Shown here piece after piece: positions 15,082 through 22,129 of a stretch of DNA of 22,129 nt. Location of the stretch: positions 1-22,129 of the forward strand of contig JALGZU010000064.1 of the NCBI GenBank assembly GCA_025774735.1. Direction: 5' to 3'. Each line of letters begins with the position of its first letter. The first letter of the stretch is position 1. Source of the stretch: a candidate division LCP-89 bacterium (GTDB lineage Bacteria; Electryoneota; B3-LCP). The notes beneath the pieces are model-generated. The model was given only the letters and a program-made list of their open reading frames with translations, was not told where the DNA came from and ran no database searches. Made by a program: the position numbers and the translations under genes.

Positions 15082-17019
15082 TTACTTGATCAGAAGCATC
15101 TTGCGCTGAAGCGTGCGCGTCCCGTCGTCCAGCTTGTAGATGTACACACCCGAAGCCAGTTCCGACCCATCGAAACTGACCACGTGTTCTCCGGGATGAT
15201 ACTCGCCCGAAGCCAATCTCGCCACGAATTCACCCCTGGAATTGTAAACCCTCAGGCTGATCTCGCCCGGTTGATCCAGTGTGAACCGTATGGACGTTTC
15301 CGGGTTGAAGGGATTGGGATAGTTCTGATCGAGCGAAAATGCCAGCGGAGAGGCGACGGTTCCCGGTTCCGGCTCTACACTTGTTGAGCTGGTGTCCACG
15401 TGGAAGGGTACGACCTGAGGCACCAGTGGTGTCGTGGGGATCAACTCGACGGGTACCTTGTGGTAGATGACATCGTTGAGTGTCCAGATCCCCTCGGTCT
15501 GGAGGACGTTGCCCGCATCGCGATCCAGAATGTACTGGATATGGCAGTCCCCGTCGACCACTTTGGCCAGGCTGGGCGTGATCTCGGACAGACACTGCCC
15601 CGGCGGAGCATTTTCGGGCGTCACCGTGTTGGTGATGTTCGTGCCTACGGCCCAGTTCTGCCCGCCGTCCGTGGACACGGACAGGTAGATTTCACCGGAA
15701 GGCCACCCCCCCTGACTGATCGCCGTCGTATCGACATCGAACACCTGATAAGCGCAATACAGGTACCCCGATGCTGGATCCTGTCCCAGCGAGGGACGCT
15801 GGGCTTTGAAGTGCCAGGCGCCGCATTCGACGAAATTCCACCAGAAATCATCGAAAGCGTTGTGAATCAATTGAAAATCGTCCGGGTACTCTTCCGACCA
15901 GTGCCAGACCAGAGAGGCGTGAAAGTAGAGTGTACCCTCAAGCGCGAAATACGACGGGGTGGTGAAGGCTACATGCAGGTAATCGTTTTGATCGAAAAAG
16001 GTGGTGATGTCCGTGTACGCACGGATGGTGTCCATATTGGCCGTCAGCGTGTCTGGCAGGAACGTGCTGTCCACGGGGATAAAATTGGTCAGGTTGACCG
16101 CCTGCCCCCAGTCGGGAGCGGCGCCGTCTTCGTCGATGAGCAGGTAGATGTCGTTGTTGTACTGGGTATAATCACCACCTGGAGCGGGAAAACCTTCATC
16201 ACGGCAAACCGTCCAGGCAAACGCGGTGCGGTTCGACACCGCGGATGCCGCCATATCGCCGGCTATGGTCATGGTCCAGGCGGCCTCCTGCCAGGGTTCG
16301 TAGGAGATCGAAAACAGGACCGGATCGTAGGTTCCCCGCGTGTAGTAATGCCGCTGGGGATCCCCGGGTAGACCCGAAGCCGGATTTTCGGTCGAGAAGA
16401 GGTGGATGTACTGGTTAAGATCGAACTGCATGCGCGGCCAGATGACTTCCGGTACGCCGGCGACCTGCGGAGTTTCGTAGGTGATAAAGGTTCCGGAATG
16501 AGGAAAGAAATCGGTGGCGACGGCGGTCGTATTATCTCCTCCCGGTACGTTCGTCCAGTGAAAGGCCGGAAAGGCAATGCCATCGAAATCGATATCCAGA
16601 TTTGTGAAACCGGCCCGAGCGGACGATTCCACCGGATAACCCTCTCCCAGCCAGCCCTGCACACCGGATGGATCGATGTAGTTGTAAAAAACGTGCCGAT
16701 CCGCTCCCATGGCGTCGCGGCCGCTCATCCAGGCGAAATGCAGGTAGCCGGAATCATCTTTTTCAACCATACGCCCTACGGTACCATTATGCTGGTTCTC
16801 GTACCAGGTTTGCCCGATCACGGTGGTGTCGCCAACGATCTCATCCGTGCCGTCCAGCACGCTGAGATTGTACGGCGGATAGACCACTGGAGCGCGCACG
16901 GTTTCCTCCCCTGTAGTCAGTGGATGATTTTCAAATGGGGTCGTCGGGTTGGAATTAGGGTTGGAGAGTGCCGTTGTCGCTGCCACAAGCGGCAGGATGA
17001 GAAAGTAATAGCGTCGCAT
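15082..17019 (-). CDS. Secreted BNR/sialidase-like propeller protein with C-terminal sorting domain
   Basis: 645 residues from ATG 17019, chosen because it opens directly into the signal peptide MRRYYFLILPLVAATTALS and has GGGGG 5 bases upstream; an upstream start at 17067 would add 16 polar residues. The middle (about 60-540) has repeats with DSGYLHFAWMSG, DQNDYLHVAFTTPS and ASGYLYCAYQVF and one clear Asp-box, STDGGQNW, typical of BNR/sialidase-like six-bladed propellers. I do not see the full arginine triad of sialidases, so an enzyme activity is not claimed. The sorting domain starts QNYPNPFNPETSIRF and ends RKMLLIK. It lacks the Ig-like module shared by the next genes and is the first of the array after the housekeeping cluster. 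No consensus promoter found upstream. Confidence 0.82.
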   Translation of the reverse strand: MRRYYFLILPLVAATTALSNPNSNPTTPFENHPLTTGEETVRAPVVYPPYNLSVLDGTDEIVGDTTVIGQTWYENQHNGTVGRMVEKDDSGYLHFAWMSGRDAMGADRHVFYNYIDPSGVQGWLGEGYPVESSARAGFTNLDIDFDGIAFPAFHWTNVPGGDNTTAVATDFFPHSGTFITYETPQVAGVPEVIWPRMQFDLNQYIHLFSTENPASGLPGDPQRHYYTRGTYDPVLFSISYEPWQEAAWTMTIAGDMAASAVSNRTAFAWTVCRDEGFPAPGGDYTQYNNDIYLLIDEDGAAPDWGQAVNLTNFIPVDSTFLPDTLTANMDTIRAYTDITTFFDQNDYLHVAFTTPSYFALEGTLYFHASLVWHWSEEYPDDFQLIHNAFDDFWWNFVECGAWHFKAQRPSLGQDPASGYLYCAYQVFDVDTTAISQGGWPSGEIYLSVSTDGGQNWAVGTNITNTVTPENAPPGQCLSEITPSLAKVVDGDCHIQYILDRDAGNVLQTEGIWTLNDVIYHKVPVELIPTTPLVPQVVPFHVDTSSTSVEPEPGTVASPLAFSLDQNYPNPFNPETSIRFTLDQPGEISLRVYNSRGEFVARLASGEYHPGEHVVSFDGSELASGVYIYKLDDGTRTLQRKMLLIK

Positions 17020-17115
17020 GATTACCCCCGAATATAGTGAACGTGAATTAAGTTGATGTCTCAGCACTACAATATGATACGGAAAAAAATCGAAAATATT
17101 GACAAAATAATATCA

Positions 17116-17141
17116 AATCGAACCCATCGTTGAGTTCGATT
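17116..17141 (-). terminator. Possible terminator after the SAM hydrolase gene
   Basis: 8-bp stem AATCGAAC/GTTCGATT (17141-17134 with 17123-17116), 10-base loop, followed on the minus strand by TGATATTATTTTG. The U-run is interrupted, so it is weaker than the array terminators. It separates the upstream cluster from the secreted-protein array. Confidence 0.45.
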
Positions 17142-17215
17142 CCCCTATAAGCCCCGGTATTTCATGGATTTATGCGGTATTCGAGTAGCGAGAGGTAGGA
17201 AATTACTGCACCGCG

Positions 17216-18013
17216 TCACGGCGTCGACTTGCCCTTGACCACCACCGCCGTACCAATAGGGAAGCGCAGCTTATCTGAGGCGGAGCCTTCGCGCAAGGCT
17301 ATCTCCAAATACCCTGCGGAGCCTATCAGGCAGAGGAGCTCACCTTTTTCGGCGTCGCTGTAGGCGCCTGAGAGCCCCTTGATCTGCGTGTAACCCGCCT
17401 CCACTTCGAGACCCGCAGGATCGTACCCCTCAAGATCCGTCTGGGAAATGTTGGTCATCAGGTTGCCGAAGCGGTCTCGGTAGACGATCTGACCTTCCAG
17501 AGAATCGACCTTGGCGATGGGGTGAGGGAATTCGCCCCGGTCGAAATCACCCGTTTTCGGGCCGACTTTACTCAGTGCCAGGCCGTTGGCGAGATGAGCA
17601 GCCACGGGAGCCAGGATGTCCCGGCCGTGGAAGGTGCGGGAAACCCGGGGCATAAACAGCGACTTGTTCTCGATCCGGTAAACGTTCGGCACCGGGTATT
17701 TCTCGAAGATTGCCGTCAGCAATCCGTTGTCCGGAGCCAGGTAAATGTGACCTCCCGCTTCGACGGCCAGCAGAGCGCGATCCGTACCTACGCCCGGATC
17801 GACCACGGCGACGTGTATCGTGCCGCTGGGGAAATAACCTGCCGCAGTGGCCATGACGATCGCCGCCTGCCGGATGTCCTGCGGTTCGATGTCGTGTGTG
17901 AGGTCGACGATCTGACATGTGTGTGCCACGGAGAGAATCACCCCCTTCATAGCCGCGAGATACCCGTCCGTCAGCCCGAAATCAGTCGTCAGCGTGATGA
18001 TTTTTGCCGCCAT
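17216..18013 (-). CDS. SAM hydrolase / S-adenosyl-L-methionine hydroxide adenosyltransferase (DUF62)
   Basis: 265 residues from ATG 18013; a TTG start 33 bases earlier would add residues before the conserved N-terminus. The family splits SAM into adenosine and methionine using water and is related to the SAM fluorinase/chlorinase. Conserved blocks are all present: TLTTDFGLTDGYLAAMKG (8-24), HVAVVDPGVGTDR (67-79), YLAPDNGLL (91-99), TFHGRDILAPVAA (127-139), DRFGNLMTNI and IGSAGYLEIALREGSA. The Asp-Arg-His triad described for the hydroxide enzymes fits D72, R79 and H129. The small-residue context fits a hydrolase rather than a halogenase (inference). Cytoplasmic, no signal peptide. Last gene of the cluster, 142 bases after lemA. 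The physiological role of this family is not settled. Confidence 0.93.
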   Translation of the reverse strand: MAAKIITLTTDFGLTDGYLAAMKGVILSVAHTCQIVDLTHDIEPQDIRQAAIVMATAAGYFPSGTIHVAVVDPGVGTDRALLAVEAGGHIYLAPDNGLLTAIFEKYPVPNVYRIENKSLFMPRVSRTFHGRDILAPVAAHLANGLALSKVGPKTGDFDRGEFPHPIAKVDSLEGQIVYRDRFGNLMTNISQTDLEGYDPAGLEVEAGYTQIKGLSGAYSDAEKGELLCLIGSAGYLEIALREGSASDKLRFPIGTAVVVKGKSTP

Positions 18014-18155
18014 AGCTTTTCTACCCTGTCCTTTACAGTTGGTCAAATCAGGAAGTCTCCGTCTCGGTAAAATGGCTCACCGTCGGCAGATACCTCGCCT
18101 CCGGCCCGCAGAAAATCGAGCCCCTTACCCGCTTCAACGCGTGCATCCTGCATGG

Positions 18156-18687
18156 TTAGAACTCAACCTCAGGAACCGTCTCGGCCGCTTCCGGTGCTTC
18201 AAAGAATTCGGCGCGTTCGAAGCCGAACATGTTGGCGATTATATTACGGGGGAAAATCCTGATCATGACGTTGTACGCCTGCACGACCTGGTTGTACCGT
18301 CGCCGTTCCACGGCGATCCGGTTTTCGGTGCCGGCCAGTTCATCCTGCAGCCGGATGAAGTTCTGGTTGGCCTTGAGCGGAGAGCTCGTTCTCGGCGCCC
18401 ATCCGTTCCCCCACGGAGCCCGCCCCGCCAACCTTGGCGCGCGCTTCGGTCACTGTTATGAACACCTCCTTCTCGTGCGCGGCGTAACCTTTCACGGTCT
18501 CGACCAGGTTGGGGATCAGGTCGAAACGGCGCTGAAACTGGTTCTCAACCTGAGCCCAGGCGCCCTTGACTCCCTCATCCGCCGCCACCAGGCCGTTGTA
18601 GGTCCCCTTAACAAATCCGTAAACGGACAACAAGCCGATGATGATGACCGCCGAAACGATCAGGAGGATCAACGTTCCTCGCTTCAT
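18156..18687 (-). pseudogene. lemA: LemA family protein, frameshifted by an apparent internal deletion
   Basis: The 5' part (ATG 18687, AGGTGA upstream) gives an N-terminal membrane segment (GTLILLIVSAVIIIGLLSVYG) and the LemA core YNGLVAADEGVKGAWAQVEN, QRRFDLIPNLVETVKGYA and EARAKVGGAGSV, to NELS. The 3' part, in another frame, resumes at LKANQNFIRLQDELAGTENR, then RRRYNQVVQAYNVMIRIFPR and ends PEVEF. Between them, at 18375-18378, the family normally has about 15 residues (a SALSRLLVVVENYPNL-like stretch); roughly 44 bases are missing, which also shifts the frame. Restored, the protein would be about 190 residues, the usual size. LemA is a coiled-coil membrane protein with its N-terminus near the outside and unclear function, often encoded beside TPM-domain proteins. 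Uninterrupted translation would end soon after the junction with an unrelated tail. Confidence 0.88.
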
Positions 18688-18748
18688 GGTCTCACCTTTT
18701 AATTTGGATTAACGAAACGCCGCCCGGCGGCCCCCTGATGCCGCCGCG

Positions 18749-19471
18749 TCAGCGAACTTGGTAGGAGTCGATCCAGCGAACCAGAGAATCCATCTCCCTC
18801 AGCAACTCCTTAAAGACGACGCGCAAGTTCTTGCCGCCTTTCCCGTCGCGGATCTCCAGAATTTGCAGAAACGTTCTCTCCGAACACCCCGCAATCGCAG
18901 TCGCTTCCCGGAACAGCGTGATGCGGTCACCCGGGATAGGCCGGTTGGCAAGATCTAGAATTCCCTGGAAGACCGCTGTGAACACCGAAACGGATCGCTT
19001 CAGGGCAGCCTGGAGCTGTTTCGCCCGCCCGGCTTCCGATGCGAAAATCTGGCGGAGTAGAAACAGTTTACCGCGCAATTCACGCTCGATCTGAAGACGC
19101 AGGGGGTTCTTGGGAATGCTCATCTCAGCAAGAATGTCCGGGCCCAGGATGACCTGGTGAAACGTCATGAAATCTAAAAATTCCAGCGGGTAGGAATCCA
19201 GAGCGCGGGTCAGCGCATCCGGCACCATGAAATGGGGAACCGCCAGACGCTTGCGCTGCCAGCGCTGCAGCAGAGGGTAGGCCTTCTCCAGCCATCCCAT
19301 GCCTTCCTGCGTCAGGATGACCAGGGTATTGATGTCGGATTTGCCCGGGATATAATCTCCCCTGGCGGCTGACCCGACCATCAGAACGGACTGCAATTCC
19401 TCGCCGAAAGCCTCCTTCATATCATTGGCAAAGCCGGTGGCGATTTCAACCGGATCTTTCTGGGAAGGCAT
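18749..19471 (-). CDS. Nucleotidyltransferase-fold protein with altered metal-binding motif
   Basis: 240 residues. Residues 29-53 carry the Pol-beta-like signature VLMVGSAARGDYIPGKSDIN followed by hydrophobic strand TLVIL: GS at 33-34 and D46-I-N48. The usual motif is D-x-D, so the second metal-binding Asp is Asn here. The rest is mostly helical (RLQIERELRGKLFLLRQIFA, ALKRSVSVFTAVFQGILDLA), resembling the HEPN-like helical half found in some fused nucleotidyltransferases. No signal peptide. The ribosome site is weak (GAGAG). It starts 16 bases after the stop of the glycosyltransferase gene and ends 61 bases before lemA, so it is probably in the same transcript. Substrate unknown; it could be catalytically impaired or a variant subfamily. 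Confidence 0.75.
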   Translation of the reverse strand: MPSQKDPVEIATGFANDMKEAFGEELQSVLMVGSAARGDYIPGKSDINTLVILTQEGMGWLEKAYPLLQRWQRKRLAVPHFMVPDALTRALDSYPLEFLDFMTFHQVILGPDILAEMSIPKNPLRLQIERELRGKLFLLRQIFASEAGRAKQLQAALKRSVSVFTAVFQGILDLANRPIPGDRITLFREATAIAGCSERTFLQILEIRDGKGGKNLRVVFKELLREMDSLVRWIDSYQVR

Positions 19472-19487
19472 TTAATTCTCTCACAAT

Positions 19488-21092
19488 TTAGGGATTTTCT
19501 ACGGATGTTTGGTCGATGGCAAAGACAAAAACTTGGACAACATAGTCCGGAGGTTCGCGTCCCAGGAACCTCTTCCAGAAGGGAGCTACTTCCGGAGTCG
19601 TGGGGACATAATTCCAGGTGTTCACAAGAGGATACAATGCTTCGAGCTCTCTTTTCACATTGAGTGTTTCCAGTGTGATCTGTTCATCGCCACGATAACG
19701 GATAACCCCAAAGACATGAAACGCCCCCCCCCCCTCCAAGTTTTGTTGTATTTTCTCTAAAGCGCCGACCAAACCGTAGACTTCTAACTGGTAGCCAGAA
19801 ATCCTCATTTCATGGAGCAGGCCTTCTTCGTCTGTCAAAACGAGGTCTTGAGGATCAGCCACGGATTCGATATCTTTAAGCATCTGTCGCCAGGGAGCCA
19901 GATACTTGGGATTCAAAAACTGCTTGCCGGTGTAGTAGTTGGTCAATCCATAGGCGTTGCCGGCGAGAATTATTAAGGCGAACGCCGCTCTGGGCAACTG
20001 TAATCTCAGAATCGCCAGGCTTTTAGCAGTCAACAACAGGAGGATCGGCAGCATAAAGACAATTTTCGAAGGTAGCTGGAACGTACGTGACGAAAAGTTG
20101 CGGTGTATTTCACTTAACGGAATAAGTAGCAGAAGCGATACTAGAAAAAGGAATATCAGAAACTTCAGATTCTCCTTATTGGGTCCTCGAATTTTTATCA
20201 CCGCAAAAAGAAACAGCAGGAGGAATGAAGCAGCCACCGGGATCGTTATTAACCAGCGCCAGGGATAGGTCGTCTCGCCCAGAGTGAACACGTAGCCGAG
20301 GTATCCTACCTTCATGATGCTGTTTACAGCCACACCTCTGATACCGAATCCTCTCTGTGCAACGCGGGGTGATTCTTTCTCTGCTTGGTAAGCTAGCTCC
20401 GGATAGGGGTTGTATTCACGCCCAATCTGATCCGTGACGACGGGCATCCAGGGCAGGTATAGGAGGAATATGACAATCCCGGAAAGCACCCATCTACCCC
20501 AATGCTCTCTGGCGTATTTAGGATTCGAAAATACGGAAAGAAACAGCACGAATAGGACGATAATACCTAAATAATTCCCATAGGCTAAAGCGGTTCCAGC
20601 AAGTGTAAAAAGGAGCCAGCGTAGCCACCCTCCCTTCTCTTTGAGACGCAAGAATAACCAGATAGTCAACAATATGAAAAAAGTATTCATCGGATAATAA
20701 CGTAACATGCGAGAATACATGACTAAAAAAGGACTGGTAGCACAGAGAAAAGTTGCGAAGAGCGCTACCTTCTTATCGAACAAATTCTTGCCCAGAATGT
20801 AGACCATTATCAGGTTAAGAAAGCCAAAAATAGCATAGAAAAAGCGGTTCTTAACCGTATCCATATCTGAAAATAGCTGAGAATATGTAAATTGGATAAT
20901 ATTATAGAGGGGGGGGTGGACAGTAATAGCGACCATTTTCGTATAGGCTATGACTTCATGGATATTAGAGCCCTTCGGAAAAGTGAAGGTCTCATCACCC
21001 CAGATATCATAAAGGTCCAGGTTCGCGAAAAGGAGAGTTCCGCCAACCAGGCAGATGACGGCCAACAAAAGCCATTCCGTCTTCTTACTCAT
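19488..21092 (-). CDS. GT39/ArnT-like multi-pass membrane glycosyltransferase
   Basis: 534 residues with about ten or more hydrophobic segments (first at about 8-24). The first periplasmic loop has the Asp-Glu pair in IWGDETFTF (D33-E34), typical of GT-C enzymes that use a lipid-phosphate sugar donor, and the HPPLY motif at 59-63, common in the PMT_2/ArnT-like group. A soluble C-terminal part of about 140 residues follows (from about 400). It probably moves a sugar from a polyprenyl-phosphate donor to a lipid or protein at the outer face of the inner membrane; the substrate cannot be told. The gene is visibly AT-richer than its neighbours, and contains an 11-G run (coding strand) at residues 453-456 and an 8-C run in the HPPL codons. 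The ribosome site before ATG 21092 is weak. Confidence 0.83.
   Translation of the reverse strand: MSKKTEWLLLAVICLVGGTLLFANLDLYDIWGDETFTFPKGSNIHEVIAYTKMVAITVHPPLYNIIQFTYSQLFSDMDTVKNRFFYAIFGFLNLIMVYILGKNLFDKKVALFATFLCATSPFLVMYSRMLRYYPMNTFFILLTIWLFLRLKEKGGWLRWLLFTLAGTALAYGNYLGIIVLFVLFLSVFSNPKYAREHWGRWVLSGIVIFLLYLPWMPVVTDQIGREYNPYPELAYQAEKESPRVAQRGFGIRGVAVNSIMKVGYLGYVFTLGETTYPWRWLITIPVAASFLLLFLFAVIKIRGPNKENLKFLIFLFLVSLLLLIPLSEIHRNFSSRTFQLPSKIVFMLPILLLLTAKSLAILRLQLPRAAFALIILAGNAYGLTNYYTGKQFLNPKYLAPWRQMLKDIESVADPQDLVLTDEEGLLHEMRISGYQLEVYGLVGALEKIQQNLEGGGAFHVFGVIRYRGDEQITLETLNVKRELEALYPLVNTWNYVPTTPEVAPFWKRFLGREPPDYVVQVFVFAIDQTSVENP
19724..19734. repeat. Homopolymer tract of 11 C (11 G on the coding strand) inside the glycosyltransferase gene
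   Basis: Eleven consecutive C on the plus strand encode the Glu-Gly-Gly-Gly-Ala stretch near residue 453. The frame is open at this length; a change of one or two bases would replace the last ~80 residues. Confidence 0.9.
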
Positions 21093-21135
21093 GTTCAGTC
21101 GATAACTCCATCAAGGATTTTACTTGACACACAAG

Positions 21136-21897
21136 CTAATAGCTCCCCCCAGCTCCACCGCCACCCGACATGCCTCCACCAAAGCCGCCGAAACCACCCC
21201 CAAAACCGCCGCCGAAGCCTCCTCCAAAACCGCCGCGTCCCCCGCCGATGCCGCCGCCCAGAAAGAACCAGGGCAGAATCCAGAGGCCCGAGGCTCCACG
21301 CCGCCGTCCCATCAGCGCCATCATGACCAGAAAGAACAGGAAGGGAATGATTCCCAATATTCCCCGGCTGGAGCGTGATGATCGCGTCGCAGCTTGGGGC
21401 ACCCCCGTCAGTGTTACGCCAGCGTCGACGGCAATGATCGATCCTGCCGCCGCAAGCCCCGAGAAATACGCCGTGCCGTAGTCGCCTGCTTGCAAGTTGG
21501 GGATCAAGTAGCGGTCTCGAATTTCGCCCACCAGACCATCCGGGAGAATGCCTTCCAACCCGTAACCAACTTCCATCCAGATCTCTCTGTCCTCCACCGC
21601 GTTCACCAGGAGAAGGCCGTTATCCTTTCCTCTCTGCCCGATGCCCCAGTTTTCGAAGAGGCGGTTGGCATAATCCTGGACATCGTTCCCTTCCAGGGAA
21701 GCCAGGGTAACCAGCACCATCTGCGCGCCGGTCTTCTGTTCGAGTTCCCGGCAGAGCGCATCAATCTTTTGGCTGCTTCCGGCGTCCAGAACCCCGGCGA
21801 AATCGTTCACGTATCCGCGCGGTTGAGGAAACTGCGGCTGCGCTTGTAGAGGCAGAACCAGAAGAAGTGGAAACAGGAGGTGAATGAAACGTTTCAT
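21136..21897 (-). CDS. TPM-domain (YgcG-like) membrane protein with Gly/Phe-rich tail
   Basis: 253 residues from ATG 21897, which overlaps the TGA of the upstream protease gene as TGATG, a typical coupled start. The signal peptide is MKRFIHLLFPLLLVLPLQA, Gln at +1. Residues about 27-155 are the TPM domain: YVNDFAGVLD, LEQKTGAQMVLVTLASLEGN, LFENWGIGQRGKDNGLLL, EVGYGLEGILPDG and GDYGTAYFSG. One or two membrane segments follow (about 183-203 and 207-222, LGIIPFLFFLVMMALMG), then a Gly/Phe-rich tail with GGGF repeats, ending GGGGAGGSY, like the family's usual GGGGASG ending. The domain faces the periplasm or outside. TPM proteins have been linked to photosystem repair in plants and acid phosphatase activity; the bacterial role is unclear. 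LemA, its frequent partner, is two genes downstream. Confidence 0.9.
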   Translation of the reverse strand: MKRFIHLLFPLLLVLPLQAQPQFPQPRGYVNDFAGVLDAGSSQKIDALCRELEQKTGAQMVLVTLASLEGNDVQDYANRLFENWGIGQRGKDNGLLLVNAVEDREIWMEVGYGLEGILPDGLVGEIRDRYLIPNLQAGDYGTAYFSGLAAAGSIIAVDAGVTLTGVPQAATRSSRSSRGILGIIPFLFFLVMMALMGRRRGASGLWILPWFFLGGGIGGGRGGFGGGFGGGFGGGFGGFGGGMSGGGGAGGSY

Positions 21898-22129
21898 CAG
21901 GTTCCTGATACGGTGATACCGTCCACACGAGCTACGAAATTCTAGGTCGTCGCCAATCATGGTGACGCTCTTCAACATCTCGAGCACGTTGCCGGCGATT
22001 GTTGCCTCAGCTACAGGGTAGGCCAGTTCTCCGTTCTCAATCCACATTCCACCGGCTCCGCGAGACAAATCGCCGTTCACCATATTTAATCCCCAGCCCA
22101 TTGTGCGGTTCAAGTAAAGACCGTTGTCC
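21897..22129 (-). pseudogene. PmbA/TldD-family metalloprotease, C-terminal end only, frameshifted near its end
   Basis: The 5' end lies outside the window. The frame from the edge reads NGLYLNRTMGWGLNMVNGDL, then SRGAGGMWIENGELAYPVAE, ATIAGNVLEMLKSV and IGDDLEFRS. This matches the PmbA-like C-terminal half of the family, which forms the TldD/PmbA protease that processes peptide antibiotics and similar substrates. In its relatives about nine residues separate LEFR from the final VDG(I/M)TVSG. Here only 7 bases lie between the Arg codon and the Val codon of VDGITVSGT (junction 21927-21933), and these are in different frames, so about 20 bases appear to be missing. The restored end ARVDGITVSGT-stop overlaps the TPM start as TGATG, supporting this reading. 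As it stands the frame would run on into the TPM gene. Confidence 0.85.

Noticed and set aside
15400..16371. Long plus-strand open frame (323 codons) opposite the BNR-like gene
   Set aside because: It is antisense to a well-supported secreted protein, has no domain signature, and arises from the GC-rich codon use of the true gene.
17020..17115. Promoter for the BNR-like gene (TTGTCA ... TATCAT)
   Set aside because: The spacer would be 20 bases and neither hexamer is consensus; too weak compared with the other array promoters.

Overview
The window looks like chromosomal DNA from an uncultured Gram-negative bacterium of the FCB (Fibrobacteres-Chlorobi-Bacteroidetes) type; I cannot name the phylum. 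The evidence is a run of large secreted proteins ending in a type IX secretion (T9SS)/FlgD-like C-terminal sorting domain with a YPNPFNP motif, one of them a gingipain-type (C25) protease. Seven of nine predicted signal peptides place Gln right after the cleavage site. The promoters, however, are classical TTGACA-17-TATATT rather than the Bacteroidetes TAnnTTTG type, which argues against a true Bacteroidota. Every credible gene is on the minus strand, so transcription runs from high to low coordinates. I see no RNA genes, CRISPR, insertion sequence or phage genes.

Region 1 (22129-17216) is a tightly spaced housekeeping-like cluster. It runs: 3' end of a PmbA/TldD-family protease gene, a TPM-domain membrane protein, a GT39-like membrane glycosyltransferase, a nucleotidyltransferase-fold protein, LemA, and a DUF62 SAM hydrolase (SAM hydroxide adenosyltransferase). 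LemA and TPM genes are common neighbours; here two genes sit between them, and the glycosyltransferase gene is visibly more AT-rich and carries an 11-base homopolymer.

Region 2 (17019-1) is an array of eight secreted or surface proteins. In order of transcription they are: a BNR/sialidase-like propeller (15082-17019), a C25 protease (11976-14852), a Gly-rich protein (9533-11536), two beta-helix proteins (7524-9300 and 5606-7405), an eight-repeat SBBP propeller (3349-5424), a WD40/PQQ-like propeller (1126-3108) and a third beta-helix protein cut by the window edge (1-934). Six of them share the same C-terminal block: an Ig-like module of about 125 residues followed by an ~80-residue sorting domain. 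Most units have their own near-consensus promoter, strong ribosome binding site, signal peptide and terminator, so the array looks like a set of swappable display cassettes with variable N-terminal domains on a common export/anchor tail. Stretches of near-identical DNA in the tails suggest recent duplication or gene conversion.

Four genes carry reading-frame lesions: an in-frame UGA in the 5606-7405 gene, a small deletion in the 7524-9300 gene, and larger apparent deletions in lemA and the PmbA/TldD gene. They are either real decay/strain variation or assembly errors, and read mapping would decide.
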